Origin: an uncultured Bacilli bacterium
Lineage (GTDB): Bacteria > Bacillota_I > Bacilli_A > RF39 > UBA660
Direction: 5' to 3'
DNA length: 33,586 nucleotides
Assembly (NCBI GenBank): GCA_947522695.1
Contig: CANNTX010000006.1
Location: forward strand, 1 to 33,586
Shown here: positions 22,830 to 30,821 of the stretch, in pieces
Position numbering within the stretch: position 1 is the stretch's first letter
Layout: each line of letters begins with the position of its first letter
Translations under genes and position numbers: made by a program
Notes under the pieces: model-generated
Databases searched by the model: none
Told to the model about the DNA's origin: nothing
The model's input: only the letters and a program-made list of their open reading frames with translations

Positions 22830-23698
22830 CATATTAAATCATATTCTCTATTACCTATATTTAATTCAGCAGCAGCTTCTAATATAAGAGTACCATGTTG
22901 TCTTTCTACTCTTTGAACAAAATGATCTCTTCCCTCGTCTTTTGAATTATATATTAGATCAATACAAGCCTGATCAATAGCAACAGGATCCAAACTAGCA
23001 AGCATTCCTATATCTTTCATACAAGGATCTTCTGCAACACGACAACAATCACAATCTACTGATAAATTTACCATCATATTAATATAAACTATTTTATCTT
23101 TAAATAAGTTTGTAACACTTGAAGCAGCATCAGCCATTGATTCTATGAATTCATCTTGTTGAGCATTAAACATATCTTCATAGCTTCCATTCTCTTTACC
23201 AACACAGTGAATATATCTCTTACCATTACTTGAAGCACAACCAATAGATAATTGTTTTAATGCTCCACCAAATCCACCCATAGGATGACCTTTAAAATGA
23301 GATAAAACTAACATAGAATCATAATTTTCAATATTTTTTCCTACATAATTTTTCTTAATTACATGTCCATTTGGTACTTCCAAAGTAATTTCACCATCAG
23401 CATCCATAATATCAACATCAAAGTATTTACTCCATCCATGTTTTTCCATTAATTCTTTATGTTTTTTAGTCGTATTTCTAGCACCATCATATGCTGTATT
23501 ACATTCAACAACTGTACCAGCAACGTAATCAATTATTGGCTTAACAAATTCAGGTTTAACATAATTTTGATTACCATCTTCACCAGAATGTAGTTTAATA
23601 GCAACCTTTCCATGTAGTTTAACACCTAATTTATCATATAACTTAATTAATCCCTCAGGACTAATATTCTTTGTAAAATATACAATTGATTTAGTCAT
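22820..23698 (-). CDS. DUF362 domain-containing protein
   Basis: 292-aa soluble protein of the DUF362 family, whose members are often linked to Fe-S cluster proteins but whose biochemistry is not established. Typical segments are GKVAIKLHSGEDGNQNYVKP near residue 30, ECNTAYDGARNTTKKHKE near 85, LSHFKGHPMGGFGGALKQ near 135, GCASSNGKRYIHCVGK, and near the C-terminus DCDCCRVAEDPCMKDIGMLA followed by DPVAIDQACIDLI. The Cys cluster (C-x-C-C...C) could ligate a metal. The ribosome site is GGAGATGAT. The CDF exporter follows it. Family confident, function unknown. Confidence 0.88.
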   Translation of the reverse strand: MTKSIVYFTKNISPEGLIKLYDKLGVKLHGKVAIKLHSGEDGNQNYVKPEFVKPIIDYVAGTVVECNTAYDGARNTTKKHKELMEKHGWSKYFDVDIMDADGEITLEVPNGHVIKKNYVGKNIENYDSMLVLSHFKGHPMGGFGGALKQLSIGCASSNGKRYIHCVGKENGSYEDMFNAQQDEFIESMADAASSVTNLFKDKIVYINMMVNLSVDCDCCRVAEDPCMKDIGMLASLDPVAIDQACIDLIYNSKDEGRDHFVQRVERQHGTLILEAAAELNIGNREYDLICID

Positions 23699-23738
23699 AA
23701 ATATTTATCATCTCCTATAACAATAATATCATATCAAA

Positions 23739-24261
23739 TTAATTATTTGAATTACTAATTGAAATAAATCTACCAACATTAGGTTTATATAAAGAATACA
23801 AAAAATCAATAATAAATAACGTAAATATATTAATTATTAATACATTGTTAAAAAATATATATAAAATATCTATATAATTAACTGCATGCAAAGATATTAA
23901 ACTTCCCATAACACCAAAAAAAGTTAAACTTAATAAGCAAATTCTACCATTTATATTTAAAAATTTATTCGAATAATCCCACCATCTATTATTCCATATT
24001 TTTTCTTCCAAAAAGGATATAAAATATTCAATAAACCCACATAAAATAAAATTAATAATAAAAAGGAGAAAAAAAGAATTACTTACTTTACTGCTAACAT
24101 AATAAATTATTAAACCACCAAATCCATAAACAGGTAACCATGGTCCATGCAAATTTCCTTTATTAACAATTTCACCAATTTTAAAAAAGTATAATATAAC
24201 TTCCCATAAATAACCAATAATGCAAAATAATATAAAAATAAATATAACTTTTATTGTACAT
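23739..24261 (-). CDS. CmpB-family putative ABC transporter permease, apparent frameshift near the N-terminus
   Basis: Integral membrane protein of the family PF06541 (putative ABC-transporter-type permease). The conserved core is clear: HGPWLPVYGFGG, then FIEYFISFLEEKIWNNRWWDYSN and NINGRICL, with four or five transmembrane helices. The frame containing this core stays open upstream through a family-typical first helix (FCIIGYLWEVILYFFKIGEI VNKGNLHGPW), but it meets a stop at 24263-24261 and has no ATG, GTG or TTG before it. An ATG at 24261 (reading MYNK) is in another frame. Losing one A from the AAAA run at 24249-24252 would join the two into a 173-aa protein. If the frame is truly broken, a TTG at 24152 could yield a 137-aa remnant. 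Confidence 0.7.
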
Positions 24262-24338
24262 CACCATTTATATAATGTGTAATAAATTTATTAATATAAA
24301 TAAATATATGTTAAAATATAAATAAGAAAAGGAGAATT

Positions 24339-25133
24339 ATGGAAAAATTAAAAGAAATATTAGAAAAAATTTATGATAAAAGTATTTATCTGTTAATAGC
24401 GGTTATATTTATCTATATAGGTTTTAAATTAACTGATTATTATACAAAACATCTTCAAAAAAACAAATTACTAAAATTAGAACCTACTGTCAAAAGTTTT
24501 ATTATAAACATAATAAACATTGTAATTAAATCTATTTTATTTGTTATTGCTGCATCTATTGTAGGAATTCCAACAACAACATTTTTTACTATTTTAGGAT
24601 CATGTGGTATCGCAATAGGTCTCGCATTACAAGGTGGTTTATCTAATTTTGCAGGTGGCTTAATGTTAATAATTTTTAAACCTTTTAAGCAAGGAGATTA
24701 CATCGAAGTTTTAAATAATGAGGGAACAGTTAAAAATATAAACATATTTTATACAACTTTAGTAACATATGATAATAAAATAATAGAAGTTCCTAATGGA
24801 AGTTTATCTAATAGTTCAATAATAAATTACACTGCTAATGAAAAAAGAAGATTAGATTTAGAATTTTCGACTTCATATAATGACGATATTAAAAAAGTCA
24901 AAAAAATAATTTCTGAAATAATCCAAAAGTCAGATTATGTAATAGACAAAGAAAATGTTATTATTTCTTTAGACAAAATGGGTGATAGTTCTTTAATCTA
25001 TGCTGTAAAAGTATGGGTAAATACAAAAGATTACTGGAATGCCAAATGGTATTTTATGGAAAATATTAAATTAGCGTTTGATAAAAATCATATTGAAATA
25101 CCATATCCACAACTTGATGTACATCAAAAATAA
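24339..25133 (+). CDS. mscS: small-conductance mechanosensitive channel, MscS family
   Basis: 264-aa channel that opens on membrane tension to release solutes during osmotic downshock. It has three transmembrane helices: about 15-33, 48-72, and the pore-lining TM3 at 80-110 with GSCGIAIGLALQGGLSNFAGG, whose Gly/Ala packing pattern is diagnostic. The cytoplasmic beta domain follows (FKQGDYIEVLNNEGTVKNI; EVPNGSLSNSSIINY), then the alpha-beta domain ending PYPQLDVHQ. Its length is near that of E. coli MscS. AAAGGAG lies just upstream of ATG. It is monocistronic with its own terminator. Confidence 0.95.
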   Translation: MEKLKEILEKIYDKSIYLLIAVIFIYIGFKLTDYYTKHLQKNKLLKLEPTVKSFIINIINIVIKSILFVIAASIVGIPTTTFFTILGSCGIAIGLALQGGLSNFAGGLMLIIFKPFKQGDYIEVLNNEGTVKNINIFYTTLVTYDNKIIEVPNGSLSNSSIINYTANEKRRLDLEFSTSYNDDIKKVKKIISEIIQKSDYVIDKENVIISLDKMGDSSLIYAVKVWVNTKDYWNAKWYFMENIKLAFDKNHIEIPYPQLDVHQK

Positions 25134-25170
25134 AAGAAAAAAACTGATATTATAAAATATTTATGATATG

Positions 25171-25207
25171 AACCCCGTTTCTTGGACATAAGAGAAACGA
25201 GGTTTTT
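25171..25207 (+). terminator. terminator of mscS
   Basis: AACCCCGTTTCT-N10-AGAAACGAGGTT: 12-position stem with one mismatch, then a run of Ts. It lies about 40 bases after the stop. Confidence 0.85.
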
Positions 25208-25269
25208 ATATATAATAATTTTTATAAAAATCAACCACTTTGCACGAAACCAAGATTAATAATCTAAAA

Positions 25270-25297
25270 TTAAAAGAAAAAGACCATTTCTAGTCTT
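25270..25297 (-). terminator. terminator of glyS
   Basis: Minus-strand hairpin AAGACTA-GAAA-TGGTCTT (7 bp with a GAAA tetraloop) followed by TTTCTTTT, just after the glyS stop. Confidence 0.75.
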
Positions 25298-25302
25298 AAT
25301 TC

Positions 25303-26673
25303 CTAAAATTTAATTCTTTCTTGAACATATTTAATTGCTTCATCAACACTTAAAGAAATTTGTTCCATAGTATCTCTATTTCTTAAAGTTACAGTACCAT
25401 TTTCTAAAGTATTATCATCAACAGTTAAACACCATGGAGTTCCCATTATATCTTCTCTTCTATATCTTTTACCAATAGAACCTGCTTCATCATAATCACA
25501 ATTAAATTCTTTTCTTAGAGTTTTATAAATTTCTCTTGCTTTTTCACTATGATATTTCTTAATTAAAGGTAATACAGCAACTTTATAAGGAGCAATAGCT
25601 GGATGTAAACTCATAACTTCTCTTACATCACCATCTTCTAAAGTTTCTCTCTTATAACCATTAAATAATAACGCAAGAACTAATCTATCAGCACCAACAG
25701 TTGATTCAATAATATAAGGAATAAATTTCTCATTAGTTACAGGATCAACATATTCCATTTTTTCGCCACTATATTCTTGATGTCTTGATAAATCATAATT
25801 AGTTCGATTATGAGTACCATTTATTTCTCCCCAACCAAATGGGAATTTATACTCGATATCACATGCTTCTTTCGCATAATGAGCAAGTTTTTCATGATCA
25901 TGGTATCTAAGCATATCACTTGGAATACCTAAATCTACAAAATAATTTTTTGCATAATCTTTAAAATACAAATATAAATCATGATCATCTTTCGGATTGC
26001 AAAATGTTTGATATTCCATTTGTTCAAATTCAATAGTTCTAAAAGTAAAATTACCTGGAGTTATCTCATTTCTAAATGCTTTACCTACTTGCCCAATACT
26101 AAAAGGTAATGTACATCTACTAGTTCTCTTAACATTTAAATAATTAACATACTCTCCTTGCGCATTTTCCGGTCTTAAATAAATCAAACTTTGATTATCT
26201 ACAACTACACCTCTATTAGTCTTAAACATCAAATTGAAATCTCTTAAATCTGTAAAATCACATTTCCCACATTTTGGACATGGAACTTTATTAAATTTAA
26301 TATAATCCATCATTTCTTGTTCAGTCATTGCATCAACATCTACATTTGAATCATAGTCAGCAATTAAATTATCAACTCTATATCTACTCTTACAACCTTT
26401 ACAATCTATTAAAGGATCACTAAATGACTGAACATGACCAGAAGCTTCCCAAACTCTAGGATGCATTAAAATTGATGCATCAACCTGATAAGCATTATCT
26501 CTTTCTTCAATAAATCTTTTTTTCCAAGTTGCTTTAACATTATCCTTTAAAACACTTCCTAATGGACCATAATCCCACGTATTTGCAAGACCTCCATAAA
26601 TTTCACTACCTTGGTAAATGTAACCATACTGTTTACATAAGTTAACAATATCTTTCATTGTAATTTCTTCCAT
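25303..26673 (-). CDS. glyS: glycine--tRNA ligase, single-chain alpha2 type
   Basis: Class II synthetase charging tRNA-Gly; this is the homodimeric GlyRS type found in many Firmicutes, Mollicutes, archaea and eukaryotes. Signatures are IYGGLANTWDYGPLG near residue 25, a zinc ribbon (CKGC near 90 and CPKCGKC near 130), motif 2 FRNEITPGNFTFRTIEFEQ, the glycine-pocket GINGTHNR-type loop (GEINGTHNRTNYD), and motif 3 GADRLVLALL. The C-terminal anticodon-binding domain (APYKVAVLPLIKK onward) is present. It has 456 aa. ATG at 26673 follows AGGAGG by four bases. A T-box leader lies immediately upstream, so expression should respond to uncharged tRNA-Gly. Confidence 0.96.
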   Translation of the reverse strand: MEEITMKDIVNLCKQYGYIYQGSEIYGGLANTWDYGPLGSVLKDNVKATWKKRFIEERDNAYQVDASILMHPRVWEASGHVQSFSDPLIDCKGCKSRYRVDNLIADYDSNVDVDAMTEQEMMDYIKFNKVPCPKCGKCDFTDLRDFNLMFKTNRGVVVDNQSLIYLRPENAQGEYVNYLNVKRTSRCTLPFSIGQVGKAFRNEITPGNFTFRTIEFEQMEYQTFCNPKDDHDLYLYFKDYAKNYFVDLGIPSDMLRYHDHEKLAHYAKEACDIEYKFPFGWGEINGTHNRTNYDLSRHQEYSGEKMEYVDPVTNEKFIPYIIESTVGADRLVLALLFNGYKRETLEDGDVREVMSLHPAIAPYKVAVLPLIKKYHSEKAREIYKTLRKEFNCDYDEAGSIGKRYRREDIMGTPWCLTVDDNTLENGTVTLRNRDTMEQISLSVDEAIKYVQERIKF

Positions 26674-26686
26674 AAATCCTCCTAAC

Positions 26687-26811
26687 AAAAAAAGAATTCT
26701 AATATAACATAGAGACGAGTAATTCCCGCGGTTCCACTCTATTTATCCTTATATAAGAATCCCTTTTAATTTCATAACTGATAGGCTTTCCAAACCCGTC
26801 TTCGTTTAACA
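26687..26811 (-). ncRNA. T-box riboswitch leader of glyS (compact)
   Basis: On the minus strand AGAGTGGAACCGCGGG (26740-26725) is the T-box consensus. The TGGA bulge would pair with the UCCA end of tRNA-Gly. TAGAG/CTCTA (26742-26738 and 26714-26710) close the antiterminator. A stem III-like hairpin ATTCTT-ATAT-AAGGAT precedes it. GAATT/AATTC plus seven Ts (ending at 26687) form a possible but short competing terminator. The leader from the predicted start to the T-box is only about 70 nt, so stem I must be reduced. I could not assign the specifier codon with confidence. Confidence 0.85.
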
Positions 26812-26817
26812 ATTTAG

Positions 26818-26846
26818 ATTATACAATATTTATTACTGTTTTTCAA
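26818..26846 (-). promoter_or_regulatory. promoter of the T-box/glyS transcript
   Basis: The minus strand reads TTGAAA-N17-TATAAT, with a perfect -10. It overlaps the 3' end of the upstream membrane-protein gene. Confidence 0.7.
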
Positions 26847-27327
26847 TTATTCTTTTAAATTTAACATCACTATTTTTAATATATTCATCAATTAACTTAC
26901 TTTGTTCCTTTGTTTCTGCATAAGCAGTTATTGCTAAAGTCTTCTTCCAATCTTTTGTATATCCATCAGTTGTTAAATTAGTAATTTTATTTTCCTTAAG
27001 CCAATCTCTAAATTTCATCATTACATTCTTATCATCATTAAGGATAATATTAACAAAGACTCTATCTTTAGAAAATTTATTACTAATATGTAATGCTAGT
27101 AAAGTACCTATTCCACTAGCAACTGCAATAACATAAATCATTAATTCACCATCATTACTATCAACTACATTAATTAATTTATAAAATATAATTTGACTTA
27201 TAATTACCGTAATAGACGCAATAAAAGACTTATTTTTTTGAATTAATATAGTCTTACTAGTTCCTAAAATATTATCTATAACTTTAACAATAAATATTAA
27301 TACTAAATTGATTATAAATTCCTTCAT
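26833..27327 (-). CDS. UPF0316/DUF5698-like membrane protein (YebE type)
   Basis: 164-aa protein with three predicted N-terminal transmembrane helices (about 3-20, 34-52 and 62-82: LIFIVKVIDNILGTSKTILI; SFIASITVIISQIIFY; MIYVIAVASGIGTLLALHI) and a cytoplasmic alpha/beta C-terminal domain (RVFVNIILNDDKNVMMKFRDWL ending KRIIEK). This matches the DUF5698 plus DUF2179 layout of UPF0316. I chose ATG at 27327, with AAAGGAAG seven bases upstream; the in-frame extension to 27369 crosses the promoter. Function in the family is unknown. It lies upstream of glyS but glyS has its own leader. Confidence 0.75.
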   Translation of the reverse strand: MKEFIINLVLIFIVKVIDNILGTSKTILIQKNKSFIASITVIISQIIFYKLINVVDSNDGELMIYVIAVASGIGTLLALHISNKFSKDRVFVNIILNDDKNVMMKFRDWLKENKITNLTTDGYTKDWKKTLAITAYAETKEQSKLIDEYIKNSDVKFKRIIEKQ

Positions 27328-27359
27328 AAAGAAACTTCCTTTCTTAAAACAGAATTTAA

Positions 27360-27388
27360 AATATACCACATTTGATTATTATATGCAA
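27360..27388 (-). promoter_or_regulatory. promoter of the UPF0316-like gene
   Basis: The minus strand reads TTGCAT-N17-TATATT, about 30 bases upstream of the ATG at 27327. Confidence 0.6.
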
Positions 27389-27543
27389 GTATTAAATTAA
27401 ATTTTCTAATTACACAAATTATACAGTTTAATAAAACATAAAAGGAATAAATATAACACTTAATTGGAATTAAAATTACACGTTAAATCCACATAAATTT
27501 GAGATAATAATATCGTGCTAAGGCACAAAGGAAGGAATGAAAT

Positions 27544-27777
27544 ATGAAAAGTAGAGTTAAATGGTTTAACAATGAAAGAGGTTTTGGTTTTCTAGAATAT
27601 AATAATGCCGAGGATATTTTCGTCCATTATTCAGCAATAAACATGAAAGGATACAAAACACTTGCCGAAGGTGAAAGTGTTGAATTTGAACTTATAAGAA
27701 CAAATAAAGGATTACAAGCAAAAAACGTAGTTTCATTAAGCAGTGTTGTACCTACAAATGATGAAATATTAATATAA
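27544..27777 (+). CDS. cold-shock protein (CspA family)
   Basis: Single cold-shock domain of 77 aa that binds single-stranded nucleic acid and melts RNA structure. RNP1 is GFGFLEY (13-19) and RNP2 is DIFVHYS (24-30), with KWFNNERGFGF at the N-terminus as in all CspA proteins. The C-terminal extension after KNVV is about ten residues longer than usual (SLSSVVPTNDEILI). AAGGAAGG lies upstream. A small GTGC-TAAG-GCAC hairpin (27514-27525) directly precedes the ribosome site. It is monocistronic with a terminator overlapping its stop. I see no long cspA-type leader. Confidence 0.95.
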   Translation: MKSRVKWFNNERGFGFLEYNNAEDIFVHYSAINMKGYKTLAEGESVEFELIRTNKGLQAKNVVSLSSVVPTNDEILI

Positions 27778-27801
27778 AATCTTCTATGTGGAAGATTTTT
27801 T
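27776..27801 (+). terminator. terminator of the cold-shock gene
   Basis: AAAATCTTC-TATGTG-GAAGATTTTTT, 9-bp stem followed by Ts, beginning within the stop codon. Confidence 0.85.
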
Positions 27802-27872
27802 CATTACATTTTTTTTACAGTTATTAAAAATATAAATTTGATATTATATTAATATCTAAAGGAGTAAATATC

Positions 27873-28271
27873 ATGAAACTAGCATATAAAAATACAGAAT
27901 ATAAATTAAAAATAAGTTTAACCAAAAATAAAATTGGACTATTAAATGACGATGTTTGGTGTAACGTAGAACTTACATTAAATAATAATGAGTTTAACTA
28001 TCATATAAATAGAGAATCACTTAGTAAAAAAGAATTAAATAATATTGTAAATACACTAAAAAAAGGATATTTAGAGAACAAAAAACCACATAAATTATTC
28101 TTCATTAAAAATTACTTTACAATTAGATGTTACTTTGTAAATACAGATAAATACATGGCTTTAAATTTAATAAAACCAGAAAATACAACTTTCAAAAATT
28201 ACAAAATAATTTTTAAAAATAATGAAATATTAGATTTTTTACATTTAATTGAGCAAACATTTGTAAATTAA
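27873..28271 (+). CDS. hypothetical protein (132 aa)
   Basis: Unrecognised soluble alpha/beta protein. AAAGGAG lies at good spacing before ATG, so the gene is likely real. Alternating beta strands (YKNTEYKLKISLTK; WCNVELTLNNNEFNYHI; FTIRCYFVN; YMALNLIKP) surround a helix-rich segment with SLSKKELNNIVNTLKKGYL. This two-layer pattern resembles small DUF or WapI-like immunity proteins, but I cannot support a family. It lies between the cold-shock gene and an HTH gene, and each of the three appears to have its own signals. Confidence 0.65.
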   Translation: MKLAYKNTEYKLKISLTKNKIGLLNDDVWCNVELTLNNNEFNYHINRESLSKKELNNIVNTLKKGYLENKKPHKLFFIKNYFTIRCYFVNTDKYMALNLIKPENTTFKNYKIIFKNNEILDFLHLIEQTFVN

Positions 28272-28300
28272 ATGCACATCATAGAGAAATAAAATTTAGT

Positions 28301-28329
28301 TGATTTTATACTGAATTAATAGTAGAATT
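28301..28329 (+). promoter_or_regulatory. promoter of the HTH gene
   Basis: TTGATT-N17-TAGAAT, ending 15 bases before the ATG at 28345. Confidence 0.6.
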
Positions 28330-28344
28330 ATATATGGTGAACAT

Positions 28345-28617
28345 ATGACAAAACAAGTTTTTTGGACAAAAACTATTGTTGATACATTCATTGAAGAAGG
28401 AAATTTAAACGAAAGACAAATTTACATTATTAAAACAAGAGCATTAGGTTATACAATAGTTAAACAAGCTGAAGAACTTCATTTAAGTATAGACCAAATT
28501 AATAAAGACATATCAGATTTAAAAAAAATATATGATGCAACTCAAAGAACTAGCAAAATATTGCCAGTTAGAAAACGTAATAAAGCACATTTATTTGAAG
28601 AAAAGTCAGGAAACTGA
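28345..28617 (+). CDS. small HTH protein, sigma-70 region 4-like
   Basis: 90-aa protein. Residues 18-62 form a sigma region 4/LuxR-like helix-turn-helix: NLNERQIYIIKTRALGYTI, then KQAEELHLSIDQINKDISDL. The pattern is the same as in small phage and transposon-associated HTH proteins. The C-terminal 25 residues are basic and probably disordered. GGTG five bases before the ATG is a minimal ribosome site, and the predicted leader is under ten bases. A GAAA-tetraloop terminator overlaps the stop. It is convergent with rsmA. The target is unknown. Confidence 0.75.
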   Translation: MTKQVFWTKTIVDTFIEEGNLNERQIYIIKTRALGYTIVKQAEELHLSIDQINKDISDLKKIYDATQRTSKILPVRKRNKAHLFEEKSGN

Positions 28618-28625
28618 TTTTTTAT
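28605..28625 (+). terminator. terminator of the HTH gene
   Basis: GTCAG-GAAA-CTGAT stem with a GAAA tetraloop, followed by six Ts; the 3' arm includes the stop codon. The stem is short. Confidence 0.5.
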
Positions 28626-28627
28626 TT

Positions 28628-29404
28628 TTACAATTTATTAGCAATATTTATATAAACCTCAACAGGTACGTCTTCTGCTCTATTAGATAATGAAAATCCA
28701 TACTCTCCTAATAAATTATTTATTAATTCCAAATCGTAACCAATCAAATTATTTTTTAGAGTTTTTCTTTTAAATCTAAAAGCATTTTTAATTAACTTAT
28801 TAAATTTTTCAAAATTTAATATATTACATTCCTTACTATCTAATTTTATAATAGCACTATCCACATTAGGTACCGGATAAAAAGAATTTTTATTAACATT
28901 AAATAATTTATTAATATCATAAAAAGCATTTAATAAAACTGTTATATATCCATATTCTCTATTACCATTAGTACTTGATAATCTATCTGCAACCTCCTTT
29001 TGAACCATTAATAAAAGTGATTTAACTCTAATATTAGAAAAAGTGATTTTTTCAATTATTGGTGTAGTTATATAATAAGGAATGTTAGCTATTACATAAA
29101 TATTTTCATAATTATATTTTTTTACAAATTCATCTAAATTCACATTCATAAAATCTTCATAAACAATTTTTGTCTTGGCATCTACTAATAAATTCAAATA
29201 TTTATCTAATGTTTTATCAATTTCAAAACATACCAAATTTGCCCTGTATTCTTTTAACTTTTTAGTTAAATTACCACTTCCAGGACCAATTTCAATAATC
29301 AAATCATTTTCACTTGGACAAATGCTACTACTTATTTTATCTAATATATTTTTGTCCATCAAAAAATTTTGACCATATTGTTTTTTAAATTTATGATCAA
29401 TCAT
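28628..29404 (-). CDS. rsmA: 16S rRNA (adenine1518/1519-N6)-dimethyltransferase RsmA/KsgA
   Basis: Dimethylates the two adjacent adenines of 16S helix 45 during 30S maturation. Diagnostic motifs along the 258 aa: YGQNFLMD (10-17), SAM motif I IEIGPGSGNLT (37-47), acidic Glu61 in VCFEID, YEDFMNV near 82, catalytic motif IV NIPYYIT (107-113), MVQKEVADRLS, and FYPVPNVDSAIIKL. The C-terminal helical domain is complete. AGGAGG lies upstream of ATG. It follows the YabE-like gene by 16 bp and is probably cotranscribed with it, as in Bacillus, although the rnmV gene usually found between them is absent here. Confidence 0.97.
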   Translation of the reverse strand: MIDHKFKKQYGQNFLMDKNILDKISSSICPSENDLIIEIGPGSGNLTKKLKEYRANLVCFEIDKTLDKYLNLLVDAKTKIVYEDFMNVNLDEFVKKYNYENIYVIANIPYYITTPIIEKITFSNIRVKSLLLMVQKEVADRLSSTNGNREYGYITVLLNAFYDINKLFNVNKNSFYPVPNVDSAIIKLDSKECNILNFEKFNKLIKNAFRFKRKTLKNNLIGYDLELINNLLGEYGFSLSNRAEDVPVEVYINIANKL

Positions 29405-29420
29405 AAAAACCTCCTAAAAT

Positions 29421-29954
29421 TTATCTGTTATAACCATTTCTAAGAACACTGTAAGAAATTAATCTTCCTCCAACATATCTAATAGCAGCATCTTCACTTT
29501 CCATTAATAAATCTAAATTAGTTCCAGTCACACCTCTATCAAGCACAATTGCCGTAATTGGCTTATTAGAAACAGTATCTAAATTGAATTGAACAATAGA
29601 ACCACATCTTAAATTACTAGAAGACGCAACAATTCTAACTTCACCATAATCAGCATCATTATAATAAATTGTTCCATCTAAAACATTTTGACCATTACAT
29701 CCAAGTGTTCCACCACATAAAGGACAATTAGCAGCATACCCAGTTAAGAAACCATTAAAATAATCAATTGGAGTATATATATCATTTTGAATAAACTCCT
29801 CTTCCTTCTTAGCTTTCGCAATTAAATCTATATTTTTATTAATACTTTCATTATCAATTTTAGCCTCCTTTTTACCAGTTGAAACACTAGAAGCCAAAAG
29901 AACTATAATAATTAAAGTGTAAATTTCAAAAATTACTAAAAATCTATTTTTCAA
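29421..29954 (-). CDS. YabE/RpfB-like secreted or anchored 3D (double-psi beta-barrel) protein
   Basis: 177 aa with one N-terminal hydrophobic anchor (about 5-22: LVIFEIYTLIIIVLLASS), a charged linker, and a C-terminal barrel domain at about 70-177. The barrel ends in a 3D-type signature, ITAIVLDRGVTGTNLDLLM, and has FLTGYAANCPLCGGTLGC at its start. 3D/DPBB domains act on peptidoglycan as lytic transglycosylase or stationary-phase survival modules. The start is TTG at 29954, behind the extended ribosome site AAGGTAGTGAT. It lies between tatD and rsmA, the place of yabE in Bacillus. The G5 and DUF348 domains of YabE are missing. Confidence 0.75.
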   Translation of the reverse strand: MKNRFLVIFEIYTLIIIVLLASSVSTGKKEAKIDNESINKNIDLIAKAKKEEEFIQNDIYTPIDYFNGFLTGYAANCPLCGGTLGCNGQNVLDGTIYYNDADYGEVRIVASSSNLRCGSIVQFNLDTVSNKPITAIVLDRGVTGTNLDLLMESEDAAIRYVGGRLISYSVLRNGYNR

Positions 29955-29993
29955 ATTATATCACTACCTTAAATAAATAATAACAAAAGAATT

Positions 29994-30017
29994 AAAAAAA
30001 GTCCATAAAATCGGACT
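29994..30017 (-). terminator. terminator of tatD
   Basis: Minus-strand hairpin AGTCC-GATTTTAT-GGACT followed by seven Ts, overlapping the tatD stop codon. Confidence 0.75.
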
Positions 30018-30762
30018 ATATATTAAAAACATCATTAAAATTATCTTCTAACGTATTAGCAAGTTCTTCTAATGAAACATTATAAATTAAACATAAATAT
30101 TCAGCAATTATATTAAGATTCATCGGTTCATTAGGTAATCCTCTAAGCGGAACAGGCGCTAAATAAGGACTATCCGTTTCGAGTAAAATATGCTTTAAAT
30201 CTATCTCTTTTAGTACATCCTTTAAATTACAATTTTTAAAAGTAAGAACACCACCAATCCCAAGTTTATATCCAAGTTTGATGTATTCTCTTGCCGTCTC
30301 CAAACTTCCAGAAAAACAATGTATAATACCTTTACATTTATGTTTCTTTAATAAATCAAGTAAATCTCCAGTTGCCTCTCTAGAATGAATTATTACCGGC
30401 AAATCATTTTTTTCAGCTAACTCAAGAAAATAATCTAGCATTTCTAATTGTTCTTTTTTATTTTCCTTATTATGAAAATAATCTAACCCTATTTCTCCAA
30501 TCGCAATTATTTTTTTATTTTTAATATTTTCATTAATAAATTTTCTAGAATCATCATTAAAATCACATATATTATCAGGATGAATCCCGAGTGCTCCATA
30601 AACATTTTTATTATTAATCAGATTCATAACTTCACAATTAGACTTAATATTAAATCCATTAATAATAATTCTTCTAATATTATCTCTTTCAAAATTATTA
30701 ATCACATTCATAGGATCATAAAACTTATCAGATAAAATATGACAATGAGTATCCGTAAACAT
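30016..30762 (-). CDS. tatD: TatD-family metal-dependent deoxyribonuclease
   Basis: TIM-barrel amidohydrolase-fold DNase (YabD type), a 3'-5' exonuclease linked to DNA repair. The metal ligands of the family are visible: TDTHCH (His6, His8), GEIGLDYF (Glu near 93), VIIHSRE (His near 128), IIHCFSG (His near 152) and LETDSPYLAP (Asp near 203). Length (248 aa) is typical. GAGGAGAGG lies upstream of ATG. It sits between the spoVT-like gene and the YabE-like gene, with a strong terminator after it, so the downstream genes need their own promoter. Confidence 0.96.
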   Translation of the reverse strand: MFTDTHCHILSDKFYDPMNVINNFERDNIRRIIINGFNIKSNCEVMNLINNKNVYGALGIHPDNICDFNDDSRKFINENIKNKKIIAIGEIGLDYFHNKENKKEQLEMLDYFLELAEKNDLPVIIHSREATGDLLDLLKKHKCKGIIHCFSGSLETAREYIKLGYKLGIGGVLTFKNCNLKDVLKEIDLKHILLETDSPYLAPVPLRGLPNEPMNLNIIAEYLCLIYNVSLEELANTLEDNFNDVFNI

Positions 30763-30821
30763 AAGAACCTCTCCTCAAACAAGATAATAGCACAAAAGAA
30801 AAGATAAATACAAACATTTAC

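Noticed and set aside
29175..29372. Plus-strand open frame inside rsmA
   Set aside because: Antisense to the SAM-binding motif region of rsmA; no promoter or ribosome site.
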